From NCBI GenBank assembly GCA_025360525.1, contig JANYCA010000008.1, forward strand, positions 1 through 64,000: a stretch of 64,000 bases of DNA, read 5' to 3'. Each line of letters begins with the position of its first letter. Within the stretch, counting starts at the first letter, position 1. The DNA is from Chitinophagaceae bacterium (GTDB taxonomy: Bacteria > Bacteroidota > Bacteroidia > Chitinophagales > Chitinophagaceae). Positions 1 to 9,048 of this stretch are shown here, piece after piece. Both the position numbers and the translations under genes were made by a program. Under the pieces are notes generated by a model, which saw only the letters and a list, made by a program, of their open reading frames with translations, was not told where the DNA came from and made no database searches.

Positions 1-72
1 GGCACAAACAGCAGCACATTACTTACAGCCGGCATACGGGTAAACATGTTTAAAAGGGAGTATGATTTTTAA
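1..72 (+). CDS. C-terminal end of a truncated protein, probably outer-membrane beta-barrel
   Basis: Frame 1 is open from the window edge and stops with TAA at 70-72, giving 23 residues that end in KREYDF. The alternating polar and hydrophobic pattern (ssTLLTAGIRVNMF) and the final phenylalanine are what a last beta-strand of a Bacteroidota outer-membrane protein looks like. The start and nearly all of the gene lie outside the window, so the family cannot be named. It reads toward thyA, but about 500 bp separate them and co-transcription is doubtful. Confidence 0.5.
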   Translation, partial: GTNSSTLLTAGIRVNMFKREYDF

Positions 73-569
73 TGAGCTGTAAAACAGGGTAGCATTTTTT
101 GTCTTTGCTTGATTTTCTATCTAGGATTAATGATTTAGTTCGCATGCATTGGACTGGCCTTATAAAAAAGGCCCGTCCGAACGGTGTTCATCCAGGACGT
201 TAAGAAAATTTAAATGATTGTCGTTAAAAAATGAAATTGGTGTTACCAATGACAGGATTTGCTTTTTGCCTGTAAGTTGCACACCTGCTCGGGAATATGC
301 TGCAGCTTGAGCTAATTTCATTTTAGACAAACATTTAAATTTTTAGCCTTTTTTATGCAGCCTTGATTTTTTTTGTTTCTTTTTTTTATCAAGAAAAAAA
401 AGAAAATAGAGACTACCTATTCAGCAGATTGACTTTGCGAATTAAATAAGTAATCTTATTTCTATTATTCTTTATAAACTACCAGCCTATTTGCAGGCTG
501 ATGCAAGCCTGTGACTAAAAATATCCCTGTTATTTTTCCCTTTAAGTGATAGTAGCTTACTTTGCAGCC
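73..569. other. Non-coding stretch before thyA
   Basis: No gene is visible here. The stretch is A+T-rich. It holds an A/T hairpin at about 376-404 (a T-run, then ATCAAG, then an A-run) and a small GC hairpin near 484-499 (AGCC...GGCT). Either could end the upstream transcript or form a thyA leader. No clean TAnnTTTG box was found close to the thyA start. Confidence 0.35.
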
Positions 570-1379
570 ATGCAACAATACCTACACTTATTACAACATA
601 TTATTGATAAGGGAACCGATAAAAGCGATCGCACCGGTACCGGCACCCGGAGTGTTTTTGGCTACCAGATGCGCTTTGATTTAAAAGAAGGATTCCCCCT
701 GGTAACCACCAAAAAATGTCATCTTAAAAGTATCATTTACGAACTGCTTTGGTTTTTAAACGGTGATACTAATATTGGATATTTAAAAGAGCACAATGTA
801 AAAATATGGGATGAATGGGCCGATGAAAATGGCAACCTGGGACCCGTATATGGCAAACAATGGCGCAGCTGGCAAGGAGCCGATGGCGTAGAAATTGACC
901 AGGTAAAAGACGTGATTCATCAGCTAAAAACAAACCCTGACAGCCGCCGTATTATTATTAGCGCCTGGAATGTTGCTGACCTGCCTAAGATGAAACTGAT
1001 GCCTTGCCATTGTTTGTTTCAGTTTTACACAGCGCCTGCTGCTGACGGAAGAAGAAAATTAAGCTGCCAACTATACCAGCGGAGTGCAGATGTTTTTTTA
1101 GGCGTTCCATTTAATATTGCCTCTTATGCGTTACTCACTATGATGATTGCACAGGTTTGTGATATGGACCTGGGAGACTTTGTTTGGACCGGAGGAGATA
1201 CACACTTGTATAGTAATCATTTTGAACAGGCAAACCTGCAACTTACCCGTATACCCTTTCCATTACCTACAATGAAAATAAACGAAGAAGTGAAAGATAT
1301 TTTCTACTTTAAGTTCCAAGATTTTGAATTGGTAAATTACCTGTGCCATCCCGGGATAAAAGCACAGGTGGCAGTTTAA
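570..1379 (+). CDS. thyA: Thymidylate synthase
   Basis: ThyA methylates dUMP to dTMP using 5,10-methylenetetrahydrofolate and releases dihydrofolate. The predicted protein is 269 residues, close to the usual 264. Visible signatures are the phosphate-binding DRTGTGTRS near the N-terminus, the active-site cysteine in [10 protein letters not shown], the [16 protein letters not shown] block and the C-terminal [10 protein letters not shown]. The ATG at 570 was chosen over a GTG at 546 because MQQYLHLLQ fits the family N-terminus. folA follows in the same direction and recycles the dihydrofolate made here, so the two genes form a functional pair. The 250-bp gap contains its own promoter-like signals. 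Confidence 0.97.
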   Translation: MQQYLHLLQHIIDKGTDKSDRTGTGTRSVFGYQMRFDLKEGFPLVTTKKCHLKSIIYELLWFLNGDTNIGYLKEHNVKIWDEWADENGNLGPVYGKQWRSWQGADGVEIDQVKDVIHQLKTNPDSRRIIISAWNVADLPKMKLMPCHCLFQFYTAPAADGRRKLSCQLYQRSADVFLGVPFNIASYALLTMMIAQVCDMDLGDFVWTGGDTHLYSNHFEQANLQLTRIPFPLPTMKINEEVKDIFYFKFQDFELVNYLCHPGIKAQVAV

Positions 1380-1497
1380 TAAAAACATACCAGCTAAATT
1401 TATCCAGATTTATATTTAATCGCACTGCCTCTAAATGGCGCCGTTTATTGATGGCAAATCTAAAGACTGCATCAGACATTTCTTTTCAACATAAAAA

Positions 1498-1547
1498 TTA
1501 ATGTTGGCTTAATCTATACTTTTGTACCCACTTTAAGCCAACATTAA
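1498..1547 (+). promoter_or_regulatory. Perfect 15-bp inverted repeat around a TAnnTTTG box, upstream of folA
   Basis: TTAATGTTGGCTTAA at 1498-1512 is mirrored exactly by TTAAGCCAACATTAA at 1533-1547. The 20-bp spacer contains TACTTTTG (1517-1524), a perfect match to the Bacteroidota -7 consensus TAnnTTTG. A dimeric regulator bound to the arms would occlude the promoter, so this looks like an operator. A stem-loop is the alternative. The folA start is 84 bp downstream. Confidence 0.5.
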
Positions 1548-1595
1548 ATTTACAATACCATTTTTTTTTAATGCCAATACCACCGTAGGAAATAA

Positions 1596-1626
1596 TTGCC
1601 CGTTACCGTTAGAAAGTTCAATTTTG
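1596..1626 (+). promoter_or_regulatory. Promoter directly in front of folA, likely giving a leaderless mRNA
   Basis: TTG at 1596-1598 is followed after exactly 20 bp by CAATTTTG (1619-1626), one mismatch from TAnnTTTG. This resembles the -33/-7 pair used by the Bacteroidota housekeeping sigma factor. The folA ATG begins only four bases after the -7 element, so transcription would start at or next to the start codon. Confidence 0.45.
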
Positions 1627-1630
1627 CACC

Positions 1631-2122
1631 ATGATTATTTCACTAATAGTTGCCGCATCCGAAAACAATGCCATTGGTAAAAACAACCAGTTACTGTGGC
1701 ATTTACCCAACGATTTAAAGTTTTTTAAAAATACCACCTGGGGTATGCCGGTTATTATGGGACGAAAAACTTTTGAATCTGTAAATAGACCTTTGCCCGG
1801 CCGCATCAACATAGTAATTACCAGGCAGGCAGACTGGGAAGCAGCGGGAGTAACAGTAGCAAGGGATTTACAAGACGCACTAAAAAAAGCTGCCGAAACC
1901 AATTGTAAAGAAGCATTTGTAATTGGTGGGGGAGAAATTTATAAGTGGGCTTTGTCTATTACCGATATTATTTACCTTACTAGGGTACATGTACAAATGG
2001 AGGGAGATACTTTTTTCCCTTTAATTAATGAAGCTAATTGGGAGTTGGAATCAACCCAGGATTTTTCGGCAGATGAAAAACATGCATATGCTTACAGTTT
2101 TCAAAAATGGAAAAAGAGGTAG
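1631..2122 (+). CDS. folA: Dihydrofolate reductase
   Basis: FolA reduces dihydrofolate to tetrahydrofolate with NADPH and is the target of trimethoprim. The 163-residue product has the usual length and motifs. The N-terminus is MIISLIVAASENNAIGKNN, followed by LLWHLPNDLKFFK with the active-site Asp in the PxDxxxF context, then the NADPH-binding MGRKTFES, LPGRINIVITR and FVIGGGEIYKWAL. It regenerates the folate used by ThyA upstream. A methyltransferase gene starts 48 bp downstream in the same direction and may be co-transcribed. Confidence 0.96.
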   Translation: MIISLIVAASENNAIGKNNQLLWHLPNDLKFFKNTTWGMPVIMGRKTFESVNRPLPGRINIVITRQADWEAAGVTVARDLQDALKKAAETNCKEAFVIGGGEIYKWALSITDIIYLTRVHVQMEGDTFFPLINEANWELESTQDFSADEKHAYAYSFQKWKKR

Positions 2123-2170
2123 TTGAAATAATACTTTACATTCCTTATTTCTCATTTTCATTTTATTACT

Positions 2171-2968
2171 TTGTTTTCAGCATTTCAACTTACAAAAAAA
2201 TACATCCATTACTACCTATCTGCCAGTAATGGAAAAGGACATGGTGTGCACTCTCCTTTTGTATTTGATTTTATAAAAAATGTTTTAAGAGATAAAATCA
2301 GATATCCTTGCTATGCGGCAATAGAACAACAACGGCAGCAATTACTTCAAAATAAAGAGGTAATAGAGGTGGAAGATTTTGGTGCTGGCTCTGCTGTAAT
2401 GAAATCAAATAAAAGAATCATTAAAAACATTGCCGCATCTTCTTTAAAGCCGAAAAAATTTGCTCAATTATTATTTCGTATTGTTCAATATTATCATCCT
2501 GCAACCATCATTGAATTGGGCACTTCTTTGGGTATTACCACCTGTTATTTAGCTAAAGGAAATGAGGCTGGCAAGGTCTTTACTTTTGAAGGCTCCGGCG
2601 CCATCGCCGCCATCGCACAAAAAAACTTCGAACATTTACAACTAAACAATATCCAGCTTACCCTGGGAAATTTTGCAAAGTCATTTCAGCCGATGCTGAA
2701 TAAAATTGGCAAGGTAGATTTAGCCTTCGTTGACGGCAATCACCGCAAACAACCCACCAGTGAATACTTTCATCAATTGCTACAGTATTCATCTGCCTCC
2801 ACCATACTTATTTTTGATGACATACACTGGAGTGAAGAAATGGAAGCTGCATGGAACCATATTCAACAACATCCCTCCGTAACACTTACGATCGACCTGT
2901 TTTTTATCGGGCTTGTTTTCATCAATCCACAGTTTAAAGAGAAGCAACACTTTAGTATTCGGTTTTAA
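2171..2968 (+). CDS. Class I SAM-dependent methyltransferase, O-methyltransferase-like
   Basis: The 265-residue protein has a Rossmann methyltransferase fold. The SAM-binding motif I is IIELGTSLGITTCYLA at about residues 115-130. An acidic motif follows (KVDLAFVDGNHRK), then ILIFDDIHWSEEMEAAW, which resembles the metal- and substrate-binding region of small-molecule O-methyltransferases. The N-terminal HGVHSPFVFDF block is common in Bacteroidota members of this family. The substrate is unknown. The reading frame opens at a TTG (2171), and no better ATG precedes the conserved N-terminal block. It sits 48 bp after folA, but no functional link to folate metabolism is evident. Confidence 0.8.
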   Translation: MFSAFQLTKKYIHYYLSASNGKGHGVHSPFVFDFIKNVLRDKIRYPCYAAIEQQRQQLLQNKEVIEVEDFGAGSAVMKSNKRIIKNIAASSLKPKKFAQLLFRIVQYYHPATIIELGTSLGITTCYLAKGNEAGKVFTFEGSGAIAAIAQKNFEHLQLNNIQLTLGNFAKSFQPMLNKIGKVDLAFVDGNHRKQPTSEYFHQLLQYSSASTILIFDDIHWSEEMEAAWNHIQQHPSVTLTIDLFFIGLVFINPQFKEKQHFSIRF

Positions 2969-3068
2969 ACTGCAGCCGGAAATATTCAAGATGAAATTAT
3001 ATAAACGGTCATTTGTCCTTTAGGGTGTAGAGGCAAAAAACATTAACTTGCGCCCAATTCAATTTAAC

Positions 3069-4184
3069 ATGATAATTGGCGTATTAAAAGAACAATTTCC
3101 CGAAACCAGAGTCTCCATATTACCAGAGCATATATCAACTTTAAAAAAATGGAAAGTAACCGTGTTGGTACAAATCGGTGCAGGTGAAAATGCTTTTGCA
3201 AGCGATGAAAAATATAAGGAAGCGGGTGCGGCAATTGCAAGCCAGAAAGAAATTCTTACAACTGCTGATATCATTTTAACCATCAATCCCCAGCTACCTG
3301 CTACCAGTTTTAAACCAGCAACCATTCTGCTCGGTATTTACCAGCCACTTTTTAATCATGGCCTTATTAAAGATTGGGCAGAAAAGGGTTACAGCATTTT
3401 TAGCATGGACATGCTGCCCCGTACTACCAGGGCACAAAGTATGGATGTACTCAGCAGCCAGGCCAATATTTCCGGCTACAAAGCAGTATTACTGGCAGCC
3501 AATTTATTCCCCCGATATTTCCCCATGTTTATGACTGCAGCAGGTAGCATTCCGCCAGCAAAAATGTTGATATTAGGTGCAGGTGTTGCCGGTCTTCAAG
3601 CCATTGCAACGGGCAAAAGATTGGGCGCTGTAGTTGAAGTTTTTGATACAAGGCCTGCAGTAAAGGAAGAAGTAATGAGCCTTGGTGGAAAATTTGTTGA
3701 AGTAGAGGGTGCAGCAGATGCCAGCAACGCTGGCGGTTATGCAGTAGAACAAAGTGCAGAATTTATGCAGCGGCAAAAAGCAACCATTGCAGTGAGTGTT
3801 GCCAAAGCAGATATCATTATTACAACAGCACAAATACCGGGAAAGAAAGCGCCGGTATTGATTACAACCGAAATGCTGGACGCCATGAAAAGTGGATCTG
3901 TTATTATTGATCTGGCTGCCGCAACCGGCGGCAATACGGAACTTACCGAAAACAACAGCACCGTAAATTACAATGGCATCAGCATTGTTGGCAACTCTTA
4001 TCTACCAGCCAACATGCCCAGCGATGCCAGTAAATTATATGGCAAAAATGTGTTGAATTTTTTACAGCTCATCATTAATAACGAAGGAAAATTGAATTTA
4101 AATTTTGAAGATGATTTGGTAAAGGGAACCTGCATTGCGCATGCAGGAGCCATCACCAATGAAAGGGTGAAAGCTATCGTTTAA
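3069..4184 (+). CDS. pntAA: NAD(P) transhydrogenase, alpha subunit part 1 (NAD-binding domain I)
   Basis: This is the soluble NAD(H)-binding subunit of the proton-translocating transhydrogenase, which uses the proton gradient to make NADPH from NADH. The start at ATG 3069 gives 371 residues beginning MIIGVLKEQFPETRVSILPEH, the family N-terminus. The Rossmann site is ILGAGVAGLQAIATGKRLGA, followed by EVFDTRPAVKEEVMSLGGKF. The enzyme is split over three genes here (pntAA, pntAB, pntB), spaced 80 and 88 bp apart on the same strand. This is the three-gene layout found in many bacteria, unlike the two-gene form of E. coli. Confidence 0.93.
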   Translation: MIIGVLKEQFPETRVSILPEHISTLKKWKVTVLVQIGAGENAFASDEKYKEAGAAIASQKEILTTADIILTINPQLPATSFKPATILLGIYQPLFNHGLIKDWAEKGYSIFSMDMLPRTTRAQSMDVLSSQANISGYKAVLLAANLFPRYFPMFMTAAGSIPPAKMLILGAGVAGLQAIATGKRLGAVVEVFDTRPAVKEEVMSLGGKFVEVEGAADASNAGGYAVEQSAEFMQRQKATIAVSVAKADIIITTAQIPGKKAPVLITTEMLDAMKSGSVIIDLAAATGGNTELTENNSTVNYNGISIVGNSYLPANMPSDASKLYGKNVLNFLQLIINNEGKLNLNFEDDLVKGTCIAHAGAITNERVKAIV

Positions 4185-4264
4185 TGTGCTGGTGAACCAG
4201 CGTTCCTTCCATTACCTTTTACAAAAAACGGCTATAATAGTGTAAAAAATTATAAAAAATTAGT

Positions 4265-4597
4265 ATGGAAAATATACTGCAATGGATTTCGGACAACCAG
4301 CAAATCATCTATATAGTGATACTGATGATATTTGTGGGTATTGAGGTAATTGGCAGGGTACCCAGTGTACTGCACACGCCGCTGATGAGTGGTGCCAATG
4401 CCATACATGGGGTAGTAATTATTGGTGCCATCATTGTTATGGGCAAAGCAGAAAATGATAATTACCTGGCATTGATACTGGGTTTTCTTGCAGTAATATT
4501 GGGCACTTTAAATGTGGTGGGCGGATTTGTTGTTACAGACAGAATGTTGGAAATGTTTAAGAAAAAGAAGACGCCGTCATCTCCCAAAGAAATGTAA
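4265..4597 (+). CDS. pntAB: NAD(P) transhydrogenase, alpha subunit part 2 (membrane)
   Basis: This 110-residue integral membrane protein corresponds to the C-terminal membrane part of E. coli PntA. It shows three hydrophobic segments: about residues 14-30, then 48-60 after the conserved PLMSGANAIHGVV block, and 67-90 (LALILGFLAVILGTLNVVGGFVV). The C-terminus is lysine-rich and cytosolic (MFKKKKTPSSPKEM). The TPLMSGANAIHG motif is diagnostic. It lies between pntAA and pntB and helps form the proton channel with PntB. Confidence 0.92.
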   Translation: MENILQWISDNQQIIYIVILMIFVGIEVIGRVPSVLHTPLMSGANAIHGVVIIGAIIVMGKAENDNYLALILGFLAVILGTLNVVGGFVVTDRMLEMFKKKKTPSSPKEM

Positions 4598-4685
4598 TGC
4601 AATACTCCGATAATTGAAAAAAATTACACCATTTTAACCTGGCATTTATGCTTGTTTTGCATCTGGAAGTACAATAAATAAAACC

Positions 4686-6116
4686 ATGGAATTAAACATA
4701 CTTACACTCTGTTACATCATCGCATCGGTAACTTTTATTCTCGGCCTTAAAATGCTGAGTAACCCACTCACTGCACGCAAAGGAAACTTGATTGCAGCAG
4801 CGGGTATGACGATCGCCATTTTCGGTACCATTTTTTTGTATGAAGATGACGGGCATAAGCTGGGTAATTATTTATGGATTTTCTGCGGTCTTGCAATTGG
4901 TACAGTTGCAGGTACACTAGCTGCCAAAAAAGTTAAAATGACGGCTATGCCAGAGATGGTGAGTTTGTTTAATGGAATGGGTGGAGCATGTGCCGCATTG
5001 ATTTCTGCTGCAGAGTTTTATCATATTTATAAGCTTCACATCGATGCACCCGATACCCCATTTGCAGACCTGGCAACTGCCGGTCATTATATCACTATTG
5101 TAGCGGGTGCCATTATTGGAACTATTTCCTATACAGGCAGTGTAATTGCATGGGGTAAATTAAACGGAAGGGTTAAAGATTTTTCGTTTAAGGGACAGCA
5201 TATTGTCAATATGATTGTAATGGTTTTGGTGATAGTTTCTGCTGTGGTAGCTTACCGTTCCACTATCGGGGCATCCTATATTCCTTTTATAATGATTGGT
5301 TTTTTTGCCTTGATTTATGGAGTATTATTTGTGTTGCCCATTGGTGGTGCAGATATGCCGGTGGTAATTTCTTTGTTAAACTCTTTTACCGGTGTAGCAG
5401 CTGCCTGTGGGGGGTTTTTGTATGATAATAAAGTGATGCTGACAGGTGGTATTTTAGTAGGTGCAGCAGGCACACTGCTTACCATCTTAATGTGCAAGGC
5501 CATGAATCGGTCATTACTAAACGTTTTGGTAGGTTCATTTGGCGGAAATGCTGCAGCAGCAAGTACCGGCGCAACTCAACAAGGTGCTTATAAAGAAATA
5601 AGTTTAAGCGACACTGCCATGGTAATGAGTTACGCACATAAGGTAATGATTGTACCTGGTTACGGACTTGCAGTTGCACAGGCACAGCATGTATGTCATG
5701 ACTTGGAAAAAATACTGGAAGAAAAAGGTGTTGAAGTAAGATACGCCATTCACCCGGTGGCAGGTCGCATGCCCGGGCATATGAATGTTTTGCTTGCAGA
5801 GGCTGATGTGAGTTATGAGAAATTAATGGAGATGGAAATTGCAAATGACGAATTTAAAACGACCGATGTAGTGCTGATACTGGGTGCCAATGATGTTGTA
5901 AACCCTGCCGCAAAAAATGACCCTGCCTCTCCTATTTATGGAATGCCCATTTTAGAAGTGGAACAAGCCAAAACAGTTATTGTAAACAAACGCAGTATGA
6001 AGCCAGGCTATGCCGGAATAGAAAATGCACTGTTTTTTCAACCCAAAACAAGTATGTTGTTTGGCGATGCAAAAAAGGTTTTGCAGAACCTGGTTGCTGA
6101 GATAAAAAATGTTTAG
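4686..6116 (+). CDS. pntB: NAD(P) transhydrogenase, beta subunit
   Basis: PntB carries most of the proton channel and the NADP(H)-binding domain III. The 476-residue protein begins with about nine transmembrane segments, including the conserved EMVSLFNGMGGACAAL and LPIGGADMPVVISLLNSFTGVAAA. The C-terminal nucleotide domain shows VMIVPGYGLAVAQAQH, HPVAGRMPGHMNVLLAEA, VLILGANDVVNPAA and KRSMKPGYAGIEN. Length and motif order match the family. It ends the transhydrogenase cluster. Confidence 0.95.
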   Translation: MELNILTLCYIIASVTFILGLKMLSNPLTARKGNLIAAAGMTIAIFGTIFLYEDDGHKLGNYLWIFCGLAIGTVAGTLAAKKVKMTAMPEMVSLFNGMGGACAALISAAEFYHIYKLHIDAPDTPFADLATAGHYITIVAGAIIGTISYTGSVIAWGKLNGRVKDFSFKGQHIVNMIVMVLVIVSAVVAYRSTIGASYIPFIMIGFFALIYGVLFVLPIGGADMPVVISLLNSFTGVAAACGGFLYDNKVMLTGGILVGAAGTLLTILMCKAMNRSLLNVLVGSFGGNAAAASTGATQQGAYKEISLSDTAMVMSYAHKVMIVPGYGLAVAQAQHVCHDLEKILEEKGVEVRYAIHPVAGRMPGHMNVLLAEADVSYEKLMEMEIANDEFKTTDVVLILGANDVVNPAAKNDPASPIYGMPILEVEQAKTVIVNKRSMKPGYAGIENALFFQPKTSMLFGDAKKVLQNLVAEIKNV

Positions 6117-6166
6117 GGCATGCAACCATTTATTTCACAGTGCTGTCAGGCAACAAATGATTTGTT

Positions 6167-6532
6167 ATGAAAATTCTATCACCCATTTTGCTTTTGACTT
6201 TTGTTACCTCCACTTCCTGCAATAAGCCACAAGAAGATGATGTACTGATAAGAATCAGCAACAATACCACCACTAACTTTCTTTTCTCCTCTACGGCCCA
6301 GATTAGCTTTGGCAGCATTGATGCTGGAGCAGTAACAGCATATAAAACATTTAAAAAAGTAATTGCTTATCCAGGTGCAAGAATTGTAATAGCCGCTGAT
6401 ACCTTTTATGCAGGCATGCTTTATTGTGGTACTCCCCCACTTCCTTATTTAGAAAAAGGAAAATACAGATTGGATATTGCTAACGACACCACTGCCATTA
6501 ATGGTTTTAATGCAATCTATATCCGGGAATAA
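6167..6532 (+). CDS. Small predicted lipoprotein of unknown function
   Basis: The 121-residue protein starts with a lipoprotein-type signal (KILSPILLLTFVTSTSC, lipidated Cys at about 19), followed by acidic residues. The remainder is soluble, with beta-rich stretches such as GARIVIAADTFYAGMLYCG. I recognise no domain. It lies 50 bp after pntB on the same strand and could be read through from it. It is probably a genuine gene, given its signal and clean frame. Function is unknown. Confidence 0.55.
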   Translation: MKILSPILLLTFVTSTSCNKPQEDDVLIRISNNTTTNFLFSSTAQISFGSIDAGAVTAYKTFKKVIAYPGARIVIAADTFYAGMLYCGTPPLPYLEKGKYRLDIANDTTAINGFNAIYIRE

Positions 6533-6600
6533 TTAATATTTTAGACAGCGCAAATCCACGATTAATTTTAACCCATATTGCAGATAAAACTATTGATTGT

Positions 6601-6888
6601 CAATATTTTTCCTGTTTATTTTGGTTTATTACTTTTAAAACTTTTGCTATTAAACGGTTTAGTATTTTAACAAGTTTAGTAAACAGCATCCGTTATCAGC
6701 TAAATCAATCGGGCATCGATGATGACTGGAAAGAAATAAAAAGAAAAGCATACATACAAAAAACGGTGTTGACAACAGCGTAAAAAAGTCAAGATAAAAT
6801 AATACAAATTAAGCGATACACCGAACCAACCGACGACCTGAGGCGAATCCACCATGCGCTAAAACAACAAAAAATAAAAAACCTTTAA
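6601..6888 (+). pseudogene. Fossil 3' end of an IS4/IS1634-type transposase
   Basis: One frame through this gap reads like the C-terminus of an IS1634/IS4-type transposase. It has SLVNSIRYQLNQSGIDDDW followed by KEIKRKAYIQKTVLTTA, then a TAA at 6781-6783. The same frame resumes with IIQIKRYTEPTDDLRRIHHAL before a final TAA at 6886-6888. Such transposases typically end with IxYQLxxxGIxxxWxEIxRIMxTQK and then an RxxxEPTxxxxxIYxAL block (from memory). No upstream transposase sequence or clear inverted repeats remain. This appears to be a decayed insertion downstream of acs. Confidence 0.45.
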
Positions 6889-6990
6889 GTAAATCAAATT
6901 TGTAGTACACAAACCGCCGTCCAACAAAATTGAAATCCCTGCCAACGCTAAACTTGGCTATGGGTAGCCGCAATGTGGGTTAATAAAGTT

Positions 6991-8928
6991 TTACAACTTC
7001 CCTCCCAAAATTTCTTCTACAACACCCGGATCCAGCAAAGTACTTGTATCACCCAGATTAGCTGTTTCGCCTTCGGCAATCTTTCTTAAAATGCGGCGCA
7101 TTATTTTGCCACTTCTAGTTTTAGGAAGGCCCGTTACAAATTGAATTTTATCTGGCTTTGCAATAGGGCCAATAATTTTTGAAATGGTGAGGCCGATATC
7201 CTGCCGTCTCAGGTTTTCATCACCGTGATGGCCATTGTAAATTACATACGCATAAATTCCTTGTCCTTTAATATCATGCGGATAGCCCACCACTGCACTT
7301 TCCACCACACCTGCATGCATATTAATAGCATTTTCTACTTCGGCTGTTCCAATGCGATGACCACTTACGTTCAACACATCATCTACCCTGCCGGTAATTC
7401 GATAGTTGCCTGCTGCATCTTTTAAAGCACCGTCACCCGTAAAATATAAACCAGGGTAGGTAGCAAAATAGTTGGTACGGCAACGTTCATGATCTCCATA
7501 AGTGGTTCTTAAAATACCAGGCCAGGGAGCTTTTATACAAAGATTTCCTTTCAGTAGGCCATGCTCATCTTCCTCAGTTACTTCCTTTCCATTTTCATCA
7601 ACCAACACAGGCTGTACACCAGGCATAGGAAGTGTTGCCCAGCTTGGCTTTGAGGGAGTAACACCTGCCAGGTTAGCAATTAATGTGCCGCTGGTTTCTG
7701 TTTGCCACCAGGTATCTACTATAGGGCATTTTTTATGGCCAATATTTTCATTGTACCAATGCCATGCTTCTTCGTTAATTGGTTCACCAACGGTGCCCAA
7801 TACCTTTAAAGAAGATAAATCTTTTCCCTGGATGGGATCGGTTCCAAAACTCATTAAACTCCTAATGGCGGTTGGGGCTGTATAAATGCAGTTGACTTTG
7901 TGTTTTTCTACAATGTCCCAAAAGCGGCCGGCATCTGGCCAGGTGGGTATTCCTTCAAACATAAGAGAGGTGGCACCAACACTTAATGGTCCGTAAACAA
8001 TATAACTATGCCCGGTAATCCAACCAATATCTGCTGTGCAAAAATGCACATCTCCCGGCTGGTATTGAAATACATTTACAAAAGTGTATCCAGTCCACAC
8101 CATATATCCACCAATGGTATGCACCACTCCTTTGGGCTTACCAGTACTACCAGAAGTGTATAAAATAAACAGGGGGTCTTCTGCATCCATCTCAACAGCA
8201 GGAAAAGAAGCCACTCCGTCTTTCTCTATTTGCTCTAAAGCATATTCCATTTCATCTTCCCACCAAACATCTCTGCCTTTAATCATTGATACCGGTACTC
8301 TTGTTCGGGTATAAACAATCACTTTCTTTATAGTTCTATTTCCAATTAATGCATCGTCAATTACTGCTTTTAAAGGAATGTCTTTGCTGCCCCGATAGGC
8401 ACCATCACAAGTGATAATAAAATCTGCCTGGGCATCAAACAACCTGTCTGCTATACTTTGTGCACTAAAACCACCAAAGATTACACTGTGGATGGCGCCT
8501 ATTCTTGCACAGCCCAATACAGCATAAGCCAGCTCAGGCACCATACCCATGTAAATACAAACCCGGTCTCCTTGTTTTACGCCATTGTTTACCAGCATTT
8601 GCGCCACCTGGCAAACCCTTTTGTGTAAACGGGCATAGGTAACCACTCTCACCCTTTCTTCTGGATTATTAGGCTCCCATATGATCGCTGGTTTATCTGC
8701 CATTGTTTTAAGATGGCGATCAATACAATTTTCGGTGATGTTGAGCTTGCCTCCTTTGAACCATTCAATTTTTGGTTCTGTAAAATTCCAGTCCAATACT
8801 TTATCCCACTTTTTTTTCCATTGAAAATTTTCAGCAATCGATGCCCAAAAACCTTCCGGATCTTCTACACTTTTCTTGTAATGCTGGTGATACTGTTCAA
8901 GTGACTTTATCTGATATGAATATGGCAT
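6991..8928 (-). CDS. acs: Acetyl-coenzyme A synthetase
   Basis: Acs activates acetate (often propionate too) to acyl-CoA through an acyl-adenylate. The 645-residue protein has the family length. Motifs in order are the N-terminal ACAS domain, the AMP-binding LFILYTSGSTGKPKGVVHT, the WWQTETSGT block, YFTGDGALKDAAGNYRITGRVDDVLNVSGHRIGT, and the C-terminal PKTRSGKIMRRILRKI, whose lysine is the usual acetylation site controlling activity. It is transcribed away from the InsA-like gene, porin remnant and MHS transporter to its right. That neighbourhood suggests one carboxylate-use locus. The start at 8928 (MPYSYQIKSLEQY) fits the family. Confidence 0.96.
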   Translation of the reverse strand: MPYSYQIKSLEQYHQHYKKSVEDPEGFWASIAENFQWKKKWDKVLDWNFTEPKIEWFKGGKLNITENCIDRHLKTMADKPAIIWEPNNPEERVRVVTYARLHKRVCQVAQMLVNNGVKQGDRVCIYMGMVPELAYAVLGCARIGAIHSVIFGGFSAQSIADRLFDAQADFIITCDGAYRGSKDIPLKAVIDDALIGNRTIKKVIVYTRTRVPVSMIKGRDVWWEDEMEYALEQIEKDGVASFPAVEMDAEDPLFILYTSGSTGKPKGVVHTIGGYMVWTGYTFVNVFQYQPGDVHFCTADIGWITGHSYIVYGPLSVGATSLMFEGIPTWPDAGRFWDIVEKHKVNCIYTAPTAIRSLMSFGTDPIQGKDLSSLKVLGTVGEPINEEAWHWYNENIGHKKCPIVDTWWQTETSGTLIANLAGVTPSKPSWATLPMPGVQPVLVDENGKEVTEEDEHGLLKGNLCIKAPWPGILRTTYGDHERCRTNYFATYPGLYFTGDGALKDAAGNYRITGRVDDVLNVSGHRIGTAEVENAINMHAGVVESAVVGYPHDIKGQGIYAYVIYNGHHGDENLRRQDIGLTISKIIGPIAKPDKIQFVTGLPKTRSGKIMRRILRKIAEGETANLGDTSTLLDPGVVEEILGGKL

Positions 8929-8992
8929 TGCAATTGTTTTTTGTTTTAGGGATTAAAAGTAAGAAACAATCAACAGGCAGCGGGTATAAACC

Positions 8993-9026
8993 TTGCTAAA
9001 TAACTATAGTTTGCTAAATAACTATA
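8993..9026. repeat. Tandem duplication in the acs / InsA-like intergenic region
   Basis: The 16-bp word TTGCTAAATAACTATA occurs at 8993-9008 and again at 9011-9026, separated by GT. It lies between the divergent acs and InsA-like genes, where regulators of either gene would bind. A related word (ATATAGTTTGC) recurs just past the InsA-like gene at about 9496-9506. The repeats may be regulator sites or leftover element ends. Confidence 0.4.
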
Positions 9027-9048
9027 TACGTGATGTTATATTTGATAA

